From Clostridiales bacterium (GTDB taxonomy: Bacteria > Bacillota > Clostridia > Christensenellales > Aristaeellaceae), in contig SVGR01000010.1 of NCBI GenBank assembly GCA_015056265.1, positions 1 through 37,776 on the forward strand: DNA of 37,776 bases, read 5' to 3'. The translations under genes and the position numbers were made by a program. Each line of letters begins with the position of its first letter. Position 1 is the stretch's first letter. Under the pieces are notes generated by a model that ran no database searches, had not been told where the DNA came from, and saw only the letters and a program-made list of their open reading frames with translations. This document shows, in pieces, positions 1-8,758 of this stretch.

Positions 1-23
1 TATCATATTGAAGGAGCGATTGT

Positions 24-1448
24 ATGCCGAAGACCGTGCAGGATATTCTTAACCTCATCCAAGAGAAGCATATTGAAATGATCGATTTCAAAATGGTGGA
101 TATTGCTGGCCAGTACCGCCACGTCACCATCCCCGCCCGGCATTTTTCTGAATCTACCCTGACAGAGGGTATCGGTTTTGACGCCTCAAATTACGGCTAT
201 GCCGTGGTGGAAAAGAGCGATATGGTATTCATTCCCGATCCCGATACCGCTGTCATTGATCCCTTCTGCCAGGTGCCCACCCTGTCCATGACGGGTAACG
301 CCATGATCATCGATTCTCCCTGCAACCGCCCCCTTAGCCAGTATCCCCGCAACATCGTACTGGCGGCGGAGCAGTATATGAAGGACAGCGGCATCGCCGA
401 TACCATGCTGGTGCTGCCCGAATTTGAATTTCACCTCTTTGATCAGGTGGGCTGGCAGGTGCAGCCCAATCAGATCGGGGTGCATCTGGACGTAAACCAG
501 TCCTATTGGAACAGCGATACCGAAGGCAAAGGCTGCGTGGTGCCCAAGCAAAAGAATTATCATATTGCCAAGCCCTTCGATCCCACCTTCGAATGCCGCA
601 GCGAAATGTGCATGCTGATGGAAGAGGCAGGCATCCCCATCAAGTATCATCATCCCGAAGTGGGCGCCTCCGGCCAGTTTGAAATCGAACCCCAGCTGGG
701 CCAGATGTCCAAGATGGCGGACGCCGCTATGATGATCAAATACATCATCCGCAATACTGCCCTCAAACACGGAAAAACCGCCACCCTCATGCCCAAGCCC
801 GTCTATTCTGAGGCCGGTAACGGCATGCATGTGCATATGCTGCTGCTGAAAGATGGACAGCCCGTTTTCTCCGACGATAACGGGTATTCCCACCTGAGTG
901 AAACAGCCCATTACTTTATGGGCGGATTGCTCAAGCATATCGGATCCCTTTGCGCCCTTTCCAATCCCAGCACCAATTCCTTCAAACGCCTGGTGCCCGG
1001 CTTTGAGGCCCCCGTTACCGTGGGCTATGCCACATCCAACCGCAGCGCTGTCATCCGTATCCCCGCTTACGCAAAAACGCCCCATCTCAGGCGCTTTGAA
1101 ATCCGCAATCCCGATGCCACCTGCAATCCGTATTTCTGCTTTGCCGCCCTGCTGATGGCGGGCATTGACGGCATCAAGAATAAGATCGATCCCCATGCCA
1201 ACGGCTGGGGTCCCTACGATATGAACCTGTATCATCTGCCGGAGGAGGAAAAGAAAAAGCTGCAGCACCTGCCCACCTCCCTGGAAGAAGCCCTTTCCGC
1301 CCTGGAGGCCGATCACGATTATCTCACCGCCGGCAATGTTTTCCCCAAGGAGCTGATCGATAATTTTATCAAATCCAAGCGGGAAGAATGCCGCCAGATT
1401 GCCGCCATCCCCCATCCGGCAGAATTTGAACGGTACTATAATCTGTAA
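24..1448 (+). CDS. glnA: Glutamine synthetase type I
   Basis: 474 aa ORF; GS motifs (GIGFDASNYGYAVVEKSDM, GNGMHVHM, NRSAVIRIPAY, RRFEIRNPDATCNPY); RBS AAGGAG upstream. Confidence 0.95.
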   Translation: MPKTVQDILNLIQEKHIEMIDFKMVDIAGQYRHVTIPARHFSESTLTEGIGFDASNYGYAVVEKSDMVFIPDPDTAVIDPFCQVPTLSMTGNAMIIDSPCNRPLSQYPRNIVLAAEQYMKDSGIADTMLVLPEFEFHLFDQVGWQVQPNQIGVHLDVNQSYWNSDTEGKGCVVPKQKNYHIAKPFDPTFECRSEMCMLMEEAGIPIKYHHPEVGASGQFEIEPQLGQMSKMADAAMMIKYIIRNTALKHGKTATLMPKPVYSEAGNGMHVHMLLLKDGQPVFSDDNGYSHLSETAHYFMGGLLKHIGSLCALSNPSTNSFKRLVPGFEAPVTVGYATSNRSAVIRIPAYAKTPHLRRFEIRNPDATCNPYFCFAALLMAGIDGIKNKIDPHANGWGPYDMNLYHLPEEEKKKLQHLPTSLEEALSALEADHDYLTAGNVFPKELIDNFIKSKREECRQIAAIPHPAEFERYYNL

Positions 1449-1461
1449 ACGGGAGGACGTT

Positions 1462-2232
1462 ATGAGCAAGGTTATCCTGATTTCCATCGACGGCATGCGT
1501 CCCGACGGCGCGATGCAGTGCGGCCATCCCTTTGTGAAAGAAATGATGGAAAAAGGCTGCTTTACCCTGTCCGCCCACACGGTTTTTCCTTCTGTCACCC
1601 TGCCCTGTCACCTTTCCCTTTTCCATAGCGTCCCCCCGGAACGCCACGGTACCCGCACCAACACCTATATGCCACCCGTTCACAGCTTCAACGGCCTGTT
1701 TGAGCAGCTGGCTGCCGCCGGCAAGCAAAATGCCATGTATTACGGATGGGAGCCCTTGCGGGATGTGGCCCGGCCCGGTTCCCTGGTCGCTGCAGAATAC
1801 ATTCATTCCTATGCCTTTGAGCATACCGATTGTATCCTGACGGATCGTGCCCTGTCTCATATCCGGCTGTGCCGACCAGATTTTGTCTTCCTCTACATGG
1901 TGGAAACGGATGAGAAAGGCGGCCATGACAACGGCTGGATGAGTGATATATATCTGGATTACATCCGCTGTGCCATTGACAATGTGCGCCGTGTGGTGGA
2001 AGAAACGGAGGATGAATATACTGTTATCGTTACCGCTGATCACGGCGGCCATGACCGGGGCCATGGCACCGATATGAAAGAGGATATGACCATCCCCATG
2101 TTCTTCATGGGCAAAGAATTCGCCCCCGGGAAAGAACTGAACGGCGTTTCCATTCTGGATCTGGCCCCCACCATCGCCCGCGTTCTGGGCGTCCCCGCCG
2201 TTCGGGAATGGGAGGGAAAATCCCTGATCTGA
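1462..2232 (+). CDS. Alkaline phosphatase family protein / nucleotide pyrophosphatase-phosphodiesterase
   Basis: MSKVILISIDGMRPDG start after GGGAGG RBS; TVFPSVTLPCHLSL nucleophile region and TADHGGHDRGHG metal-binding motif. Confidence 0.85.
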   Translation: MSKVILISIDGMRPDGAMQCGHPFVKEMMEKGCFTLSAHTVFPSVTLPCHLSLFHSVPPERHGTRTNTYMPPVHSFNGLFEQLAAAGKQNAMYYGWEPLRDVARPGSLVAAEYIHSYAFEHTDCILTDRALSHIRLCRPDFVFLYMVETDEKGGHDNGWMSDIYLDYIRCAIDNVRRVVEETEDEYTVIVTADHGGHDRGHGTDMKEDMTIPMFFMGKEFAPGKELNGVSILDLAPTIARVLGVPAVREWEGKSLI

Positions 2233-2263
2233 GATTCACTGTTCCATTCACTTATTTTCACAT

Positions 2264-2297
2264 AAGCGTGTCCGCCATAAAGCAGGCACGCTTTTTT
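2264..2297 (+). terminator. Rho-independent terminator after the phosphodiesterase gene
   Basis: AAGCGTG...CACGCTT stem followed by a T run. Confidence 0.75.
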
Positions 2298-2347
2298 ACT
2301 TTGCCAAAATGGTTTTTTCAGTTGATCCAATATCAACCACTGCGTTA

Positions 2348-2376
2348 TTGAAACGGCAATACTTCTATGATATATT
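2348..2376 (+). promoter_or_regulatory. Sigma-A-type promoter of the XRE regulator
   Basis: TTGAAA - 17 nt - TATATT, upstream of the GGGAGG RBS and ATG at 2418. Confidence 0.7.
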
Positions 2377-2417
2377 CATCCTGCTTCGAAGTTCATTCAA
2401 CACCAAGGGAGGCAAAT

Positions 2418-3035
2418 ATGCTTTATTTATCAGAGAATCTCAAAAAATACCGCATGATGAAAAACTATACTCAAGAAGAGGTGGCAAGCCTTTTAGGGCT
2501 GACGCCACAAAGCGTTTCAAAATGGGAGCGGGGAGAATGCTATCCTGATATAACACTTCTGCCTGCACTAGCAAATATACTCGATACAAGTATCGATCTG
2601 CTGATTGGAATGGATGCAATCCGTGCGCAGGAAAAACGGCAAAATATCCACAAAATGGCTTCCGTATTTCAGCATGACGGGGAATATTCCGCGGCGGAAA
2701 AAGTATATAGAGACGCTTTATTGCTATATCCAAATGACCCTGGCATGATTCTGGGCCTTGCAGGGGTCTTAGCCCTGGCAGATCAAACGAAGGAATCCAT
2801 TGCGCTGATTGAACGTGGATTACCCCTATCTGCAAACAAGAAGCAAAAAGCAACGATGCGCGCCGCGCTTTGCTTTTTATATCTGAAATGCGGAAGGGAT
2901 GACAAAGCGAATGCATTAGCATCTGAACTTCCGCATACAAGAGAGAGCCGTGAAGTGATCCAGCCTTTAATTCAAAAAGAACTTGACGGTTTGGAAATAA
3001 ACGCCAATATACGTTATCTACTCCTCGGAATGTAA
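2418..3035 (+). CDS. XRE-family HTH transcriptional regulator with TPR-like C-terminal region
   Basis: MLYLSENLKKYRMMKNYTQEEVASLLGLTPQSVSKWERGECYPDITLLPALANIL HTH_3; TPR-like helices downstream; GGGAGG RBS. Confidence 0.88.
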   Translation: MLYLSENLKKYRMMKNYTQEEVASLLGLTPQSVSKWERGECYPDITLLPALANILDTSIDLLIGMDAIRAQEKRQNIHKMASVFQHDGEYSAAEKVYRDALLLYPNDPGMILGLAGVLALADQTKESIALIERGLPLSANKKQKATMRAALCFLYLKCGRDDKANALASELPHTRESREVIQPLIQKELDGLEINANIRYLLLGM

Positions 3036-3073
3036 GCGAACGCCGATTTTTATTCGGAAGCATCACTTTTCTG

Positions 3074-3125
3074 AAAAAAATAGGCCTTTTAGCCCCAAGA
3101 TTGAAGCTGAAAGGTCTATTTTACG
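3074..3125. terminator. Bidirectional intrinsic terminator between convergent genes
   Basis: Near-perfect inverted repeat AAAATAGGCCTTTTAGC / GCTGAAAGGTCTATTTT; A7 on the left flank gives a T7 tract on the minus strand. Confidence 0.75.
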
Positions 3126-3252
3126 ATCGTTGCTTAAAGTCAGGGAAATCCTGGGCTTCGGGCTACAATCGAAGCGTTACATCCCTTTGACGTATCCCGG
3201 GACTCTTGACAGTCGAAAGATTGCCACAAACGGGGGGAGATGATGCTACAGA

Positions 3253-3648
3253 TTATTTCCGGCAATAGGCGGCAATGGCCTGCCCGGCATAGGCCGCCGT
3301 TCCGGGAGCATACCGGTCAATATTTTTCTGAAATCGTTCATCTGCCACATACATCTGCCCCAGCCCTGTCAGGATTTCATCCGTGCAGGGATAGAAATGC
3401 TGAGAAATATACGCCTGCAGCTTTTCGACAATTTTTCGGGTTGCTTCACTCTCCGGCGAAAGATGATCCTTCATGCAAATGGAAAACGCCTCAAACAAAG
3501 CGTCCATTCCGGCAAGCAGAGTCTCTCCCTCTGCCTTCGACCGTGTTTTTTCTTTTTCTTCAAATACCTGATAGGCAACGGTTCCGCCCCATCTTTGCTT
3601 GGCTTCAGCCCGATACCCATCCAATTCATGATCGTCCAATGCGGTCAT
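3253..3648 (-). CDS. TipAS-domain protein lacking a MerR DNA-binding domain
   Basis: YRAEAKQRWGGTVAYQVFEEK...YISQHFYPCTDEILTGLGQMYVADERFQKNIDRYAPGTAAYAGQAIAAYC matches the TipAS fold; start set at MTALDD because AAGGAG lies just upstream; longer in-frame extension to 3798 is not MerR-like. Confidence 0.75.
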   Translation of the reverse strand: MTALDDHELDGYRAEAKQRWGGTVAYQVFEEKEKTRSKAEGETLLAGMDALFEAFSICMKDHLSPESEATRKIVEKLQAYISQHFYPCTDEILTGLGQMYVADERFQKNIDRYAPGTAAYAGQAIAAYCRK

Positions 3649-3703
3649 TTCGCCTTCTCCTTTTCGATAACGCAGCATCTTCCGCCCGGTGCGCCTGCAT
3701 GGA

Positions 3704-4954
3704 TCATTCCAGATGCGTACCTTCATCCAGGGCAAAGATATCCCCGTCCTCCGGCCGCTGATACATCCACTGGCCTCGGGTAAAATCCGGCACCGCAACG
3801 GGCACGCTGCCCTTTGCTATGGATTCTTCACTAAGGGCGGTCACGGCCATCCAGGCAGCTGTATCGTAAACGTCGATGGGGGCCGGAGTGCCGTTCTGCA
3901 GACTTTCCACATAGGCACGCAGCACCAGATAATCCATGCCGCCATGGCCGCCGCGCATGCCAAATTCCTGATATTCCTTCCAAAGGGGATGCTCGTAATC
4001 CCTCATGAAGGGAGCGTCGCTTTCCCAGTGGTGGGGCTTGTGATCGGGGTTGCGGTCGTCCCCCTCGACATAAATGAAGCGTCCTTCCTCCTGCCACAAC
4101 CCTTTGGTGCCCCGGATCACGCCGCCCCGGGAATAGGGCCTGGGGGTGGTGCAATCGTGGGTCAGGCAGATGGTTTCACCGTTTGCACATTTGATTAGGG
4201 TGGTAACCACATCGCCCTGATTTACCTGAGCATCCTTGAGAGGCGTATCCGGCCGATTTTCCTGCAGCCAAGCACGAAGACCGGCAGACTTGCTGGCCAT
4301 GGCCACCAGAGATACCATCCTGTTGCCCCGGTTGAGGCGCAGATATTTGGCAATGGGGCCCAATTCATGGGTGGGATACAGTTCGCCGTTGCGGGAGAGA
4401 AAATGCTTCTGGCGGTAATGGCGGTTCACATCGCCCAGACCAATTTCATCCCGCAGATCGTGGGAATATGCCCCTTCGCAATGCACCACTTCGCCGAATA
4501 CGCCCTTGCGGATCATCCGCAGCAAGGCCATTTCTTCCCGATTATAGCAGCAATTTTCCAGTAGCATCACGGGAATAGCTGCCTGCTCGCTGGCGTTAAC
4601 CAGATCCCAGCATTCCTGAAGAGCGCAGGCGCCGCCCACCTCCAACGCAGGATATTTGCCGCATTTGAGGGCATGAATGGCCAACGGAATATGGGTTTCC
4701 CATCCCGTCATGATAACCACGCCCTCGGCCTCTTTACAAGCAATGGCCTCATGGGCGTTCTGCGTAGCAAAAGGCAGATGGCCCTGTTTTTCCTGCACCC
4801 GGGCAGCAGCCTTTTCCATCCGATCCGCATATCGATCGCACACCGCAACGATTTTTACATCCGGCATGCTCATCAGCACTTCCATCTGGGTTTGTCCGCG
4901 GCAGCCGTAACCAATAATGGCCAGAGAAACTTCCCTTCCGATTCTTTCCAGCAT
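3704..4954 (-). CDS. Gfo/Idh/MocA family oxidoreductase (GH109-like)
   Basis: N-terminal Rossmann VSLAIIGYGCRGQTQ; YPTHELGPIAKYL and RGGHGGMDYLVLRAYVES motifs; GGGGAGGG RBS before MLERIG. Confidence 0.82.
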   Translation of the reverse strand: MLERIGREVSLAIIGYGCRGQTQMEVLMSMPDVKIVAVCDRYADRMEKAAARVQEKQGHLPFATQNAHEAIACKEAEGVVIMTGWETHIPLAIHALKCGKYPALEVGGACALQECWDLVNASEQAAIPVMLLENCCYNREEMALLRMIRKGVFGEVVHCEGAYSHDLRDEIGLGDVNRHYRQKHFLSRNGELYPTHELGPIAKYLRLNRGNRMVSLVAMASKSAGLRAWLQENRPDTPLKDAQVNQGDVVTTLIKCANGETICLTHDCTTPRPYSRGGVIRGTKGLWQEEGRFIYVEGDDRNPDHKPHHWESDAPFMRDYEHPLWKEYQEFGMRGGHGGMDYLVLRAYVESLQNGTPAPIDVYDTAAWMAVTALSEESIAKGSVPVAVPDFTRGQWMYQRPEDGDIFALDEGTHLE

Positions 4955-4997
4955 ATACATACCCTCCCCAGGTGTTAAAAACTTGATATATACCATC

Positions 4998-5025
4998 ATT
5001 ATATCGCTATTTTGATGGATTTCAA
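4998..5025 (-). promoter_or_regulatory. Sigma-A-type promoter of the Gfo/Idh/MocA gene
   Basis: On the minus strand TTGAAA - 16 nt - TATAAT. Confidence 0.65.
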
Positions 5026-5068
5026 GGAAAAATCATGCTGATTTTATGGAGATTTTTTGCGCAATTAT

Positions 5069-5112
5069 ATGAAAAATGCCCCAAAGCGGCCGTGCTTCAG
5101 AGCATTTTTCAT
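5069..5112 (-). terminator. Intrinsic terminator downstream of nfnB
   Basis: Perfect 11-bp inverted repeat ATGAAAAATGC / GCATTTTTCAT with inner AAGC/GCTT pairing, directly after the nfnB stop. Confidence 0.6.
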
Positions 5113-5127
5113 GGGTTTCTATAAAAT

Positions 5128-6531
5128 TTATCTGGACAATTTGGTTTTTGTCCGGATGTATGCATCCATAGCGGCAGCTGCATTCTTGCCGGCGCCCATG
5201 GCCAGAATAACTGTAGCAGCACCGGTCACTGCGTCACCGCCGGCAAATACCCCTTCCCGACTGGTCTGGCCAGTCAGTTCATCGGCGATGATGCCGCCCC
5301 ATTTCTGGGTATCCAATCCTTCGGTGGTGGATTTGATCAGGGGATTGGGGGAAGTGCCCAGGGCCATAATCACGCAGTCCATGGCGATATCCTCTTCACT
5401 GCCTTCCACCGGTACCGGACGGCGCCGGCCAGAAGCATCCGGTTCCCCCAAGGCCATTTTCTGGCAGCGGATGGATTTCACCCAGCCCTGCCCATCCCCG
5501 TGGATTTCCAGGGGATTGGTAAGGAATTTGAAGATGATGCCTTCTTCCATGGCATGCTCCACTTCCTCCTTGCGGGCGGGCAGCTCGGCCTCGGTGCGGC
5601 GGTAAATGATATATACCTCCGCCCCTAAACGACGGGCACAGCGAGCGGCATCCATTGCCACGTTTCCGCCGCCAACCACTGCCACCCTCTGCCCATGTTG
5701 GATGGGGGTATGGCTCTTTTTCTGATAGGCCTTCATCAAATTGATGCGGGTGAGGAATTCGTTGGCAGAATACACACCCTTCAGATTTTCGCCGGGGATA
5801 TTCATAAATTTGGGCAAGCCTGCGCCCGAGCCGATGAACACCGCCTCAAAACCGTATTCATCCATCAGTTCATCCACGGTGATGGTCTTGCCAATTACCA
5901 CATTGGTCTCAATTTTCACGCCCAGCTGCTTTAGGGTATCGATTTCCTTTTGTACAATGGTTTTAGGCAGGCGGAATTCAGGGATGCCATACACCAATAC
6001 GCCCCCTGCCAGGTGCAGGGCCTCAAATACAGTCACATCATAGCCCATCTTCGCCAGATCCCCGGCGCAGGTGAGCCCCGCAGGGCCGCTGCCGATGACG
6101 GCGGCCTTATGTCCGTTTGATGCGGGCCTTTCAGGAGATTCCTTGCAATTGGCATTGTGATAGTCGGCAGCGAAGCGCTCCAGCCGGCCAATGGCAACAG
6201 GCTCGCCTTTTATCCCGCGGACACATTTCATTTCGCACTGGCTTTCTTGGGGGCAAACCCGGCCGCAAACAGCGGGCAGAGAACTGGATTTGGCAATCAC
6301 CTGATAAGCGCCCTCAAAATCCCCTTCCGCCATTTTAGCGATAAAGTCGGGGATGTATACCTTCACTGGGCAGCCGCCCACGCAGGGCCTGTTTTTACAC
6401 TGCAGACAGCGCTTGGCCTCATCAATGGCCTGCTCCACGGTATAGCCAAGGGCCACTTCCAGGAAATTATGCTGCCGTTCCTCCGCCGTCTGGGAAGGCA
6501 TGGGATTCTTCTGCATGGCCATATTGGGCAT
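5128..6531 (-). CDS. nfnB: NADH-dependent reduced ferredoxin:NADP+ oxidoreductase large subunit (GltA-like)
   Basis: Cys clusters CLQCKNRPCVGGCPV and CGRVCPQESQCEMKC; FAD/NAD sites AVIGSGPAGLTCAGDLAKMGYDVTVFEA and VAVVGGGNVAMDAARCARRLGA; adjacent to the small subunit. Confidence 0.9.
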   Translation of the reverse strand: MPNMAMQKNPMPSQTAEERQHNFLEVALGYTVEQAIDEAKRCLQCKNRPCVGGCPVKVYIPDFIAKMAEGDFEGAYQVIAKSSSLPAVCGRVCPQESQCEMKCVRGIKGEPVAIGRLERFAADYHNANCKESPERPASNGHKAAVIGSGPAGLTCAGDLAKMGYDVTVFEALHLAGGVLVYGIPEFRLPKTIVQKEIDTLKQLGVKIETNVVIGKTITVDELMDEYGFEAVFIGSGAGLPKFMNIPGENLKGVYSANEFLTRINLMKAYQKKSHTPIQHGQRVAVVGGGNVAMDAARCARRLGAEVYIIYRRTEAELPARKEEVEHAMEEGIIFKFLTNPLEIHGDGQGWVKSIRCQKMALGEPDASGRRRPVPVEGSEEDIAMDCVIMALGTSPNPLIKSTTEGLDTQKWGGIIADELTGQTSREGVFAGGDAVTGAATVILAMGAGKNAAAAMDAYIRTKTKLSR

Positions 6532-6532
6532 G

Positions 6533-7372
6533 TCAATCTACCCCCTTGAACAGATTACAGGTTTCTTCGTAGGCATGCCGTTCAAAGTCGCGGTAAGTAT
6601 TGCTGCGAGCGATGGCTTCGTCAAAATCAATCTCATGGCCATCAAATTCCGGACCATCCACACAGGCGAATTTTACTTTGCCACCCACCGTGAGCCGGCA
6701 GCCGCCGCACATGCCCGTTCCATCAATCATAATGGGGTTCATACTGGCTACCGTCTTGATGCCGTATTCCTTGGTCAAACGGCACACAAACTTCATCATG
6801 ATCAGGGGGCCGATGGTGATTACCTGATCAAATTGCTCGCCGCTTTCGATCAGTTTTTTCAAGGCGTCGGTGACCAATCCCTTTTCACCCCAGCTGCCGT
6901 CATCGCTCATTTTCACAAAGCGGCTGCTGGCAGCGGAAAATTCCTCTTCCAAAATGACCAGATCCTGATTGCGGAATCCGGCAATGGCCGTCACTTCACA
7001 GCCCAGCTGATGCAGTTTTTTCGCCACAGGATAGGCAATGGCGCAGCCCACGCCCCCTCCCACCACAGCCACTTTTTTCAAGCCGTCGGTATGTGTAGCC
7101 CTGCCCAAGGGGCCCACAAAATCATGGATAAAATCCCCTTCGCTCAAATGATTCAGTGCTTCCGTGGAGGCGCCCACCACCTGGAAAATGATGGTGATGC
7201 TGCCTTTTTCCCGATCGTAATCCGCAATGGTGAGAGGAATGCGTTCCCCCTCCTCATCGGCACGCAGAATAATAAATTGTCCCGGCTCCGCCTTTTTGGC
7301 CACCAGAGGCGCATCCACTTCCATCAGCGTCACGGTGGGGTTCAGCGCCTTTTTTCGCAAAATTTTGTTCAA
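6533..7372 (-). CDS. nfnA: NfnAB small subunit (FAD/NAD-binding, [2Fe-2S]; SudA-like)
   Basis: MCGGCRLTVGGKVKFACVDGPEFDGHEIDFDEA [2Fe-2S] site; TTG start after AAAGGAGG RBS; ends 1 nt before nfnB. Confidence 0.9.
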   Translation of the reverse strand: MNKILRKKALNPTVTLMEVDAPLVAKKAEPGQFIILRADEEGERIPLTIADYDREKGSITIIFQVVGASTEALNHLSEGDFIHDFVGPLGRATHTDGLKKVAVVGGGVGCAIAYPVAKKLHQLGCEVTAIAGFRNQDLVILEEEFSAASSRFVKMSDDGSWGEKGLVTDALKKLIESGEQFDQVITIGPLIMMKFVCRLTKEYGIKTVASMNPIMIDGTGMCGGCRLTVGGKVKFACVDGPEFDGHEIDFDEAIARSNTYRDFERHAYEETCNLFKGVD

Positions 7373-7496
7373 TACTCTTCCTCCTTTGGGCTGCCACATA
7401 GGAAATGCCCCGCAAAACATACGCATTGTTTATTCGCATCCGATATCTTTTTTCCTGCCTGCCCACGGTATGGAAATTGTATTTAATCCGTACATC

Positions 7497-7518
7497 AAAA
7501 AAAGGCACCATCCGCCTT
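7497..7518 (-). terminator. Intrinsic terminator overlapping the stop codon of the GH3 gene
   Basis: Minus strand AAGGC-GGATGGT-GCCTT followed by a T run. Confidence 0.6.
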
Positions 7519-8677
7519 AACGGATAATGCCGTACTGAATTTTCAGGGCCAGGATGCGTTCTACGCTCACATTCAGCCTTTCCATGGGGATGTCCCCCGC
7601 TTCCACAGCCTTCAGGATGGCTTCCGCCGCCTTTTCCAGATTATTGGGCAGCAGCAGAATATCCGCCCCCGCCTGGAAGGCCGCCAGGGCCGCCGGGCCG
7701 CTGTTGTAGTTTTCCGTAATCGCGTCCATCCGCAAGGCGTCGGTGATCACCACCCCGTCAAAGCCCAATTCTCCCCGCAGATAATCAGTAATGATCACGG
7801 AAGAAAGGGAGGACGGCGCTTTGGCATCCAGTTCTTTGGCCGTAAGATGGGAGATCATGATCATTTCCGCCCCATCTGCAATGGCCCTGCGGAAGGGCAG
7901 CCAATCGTTCTGCCGCATTTCCTCCAGCGTTCTTGAGCTGATGGCTTCTCCGCTGTGGGTACTGCCGACAGCGGCTCCATGGCCGGGAAAATGCTTGAAG
8001 CAGGGAATGATACCGCCTTCCCTGAGCCCTGATGCCATAGCCAGGGCCATTCTGGCGGTCAGATCGGCGTCTTTGCCATAAGCTCTATCGCCAATTTCAT
8101 TTCCCTCCCCGATGAGCACATCGGCAACCGGCGCAAAATCCAAATTGATACCAAGGGGAAGAAGATACGCGGCGATACTGCGCCCCGACGCCTCTGAAAG
8201 GGCAGGATCCTGCAGCTTTCCTATCCGTCCCGGCGCCATTTCCAGGGGATACCCCAGCTTATTGGCCACCCGGGATACGCTGCCGCCCTCCTCATCTACG
8301 GCCAGGAAAGGGGCATACGCCCCCGCTTGCCGGGCGTCATCCGCAATATCTGCGCAAAGAGCCGTTAATTGCTCTTGGGAGAAAATGTTCTGCCCGTACA
8401 GCGCCACGCCCCCCACCGGATACAGGGAAAAAACCCCGTCCTCCGGCCAGAGCGTGATTCGATCCTCGCCGGTCAGCGCCTCCGGGGATACAATGAACAA
8501 TTGGTACACTTTGTCCCGCACCGTCATGCCCCGCATCAGCTCCCGGGCTCGATCCCGGTCGGTAACCGTACGCTCCAGCGATTCATCCACAATCCAATCC
8601 CACGGTTCCCACCGGGCGGATGCCGCCGCCGGAAAAACCAGCAGCATTGCCGTTACGATCAGTAAAAAACGCCGCAT
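7517..8677 (-). CDS. Glycoside hydrolase family 3, beta-N-acetylhexosaminidase (NagZ-like), secreted
   Basis: Signal peptide MRRFLLIVTAMLLVFPAAASA; KHFPGHGAAVGSTHSG and GFDGVVITDALRMDAI GH3 motifs; AAAGGAGG RBS. Confidence 0.9.
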   Translation of the reverse strand: MRRFLLIVTAMLLVFPAAASARWEPWDWIVDESLERTVTDRDRARELMRGMTVRDKVYQLFIVSPEALTGEDRITLWPEDGVFSLYPVGGVALYGQNIFSQEQLTALCADIADDARQAGAYAPFLAVDEEGGSVSRVANKLGYPLEMAPGRIGKLQDPALSEASGRSIAAYLLPLGINLDFAPVADVLIGEGNEIGDRAYGKDADLTARMALAMASGLREGGIIPCFKHFPGHGAAVGSTHSGEAISSRTLEEMRQNDWLPFRRAIADGAEMIMISHLTAKELDAKAPSSLSSVIITDYLRGELGFDGVVITDALRMDAITENYNSGPAALAAFQAGADILLLPNNLEKAAEAILKAVEAGDIPMERLNVSVERILALKIQYGIIR

Positions 8678-8703
8678 GCGCTTGCCTCCTTTATTTCCCT
8701 TCC

Positions 8704-8732
8704 ATTGTATCACAGGGAAATGCGCCGTGCAA
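8704..8732 (-). promoter_or_regulatory. Sigma-A-type promoter of the GH3 gene
   Basis: Minus strand TTGCAC - 17 nt - TACAAT just upstream of the RBS. Confidence 0.6.
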
Positions 8733-8758
8733 CGATCTCCGCTCTCGACCCGGAAATT

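Noticed and set aside
186-1598. 470-aa minus-strand ORF opposite glnA
   Set aside because: Shadow ORF of glnA with no RBS or recognisable domain.
3123-3252. Possible small RNA or riboswitch in the noncoding gap beside the XRE gene
   Set aside because: Only the terminator hairpin is convincing; the remainder shows no recognisable promoter or conserved fold.
6500-7486. 328-aa plus-strand ORF opposite nfnA
   Set aside because: Antisense shadow ORF; the minus-strand gene has strong motifs and RBS.
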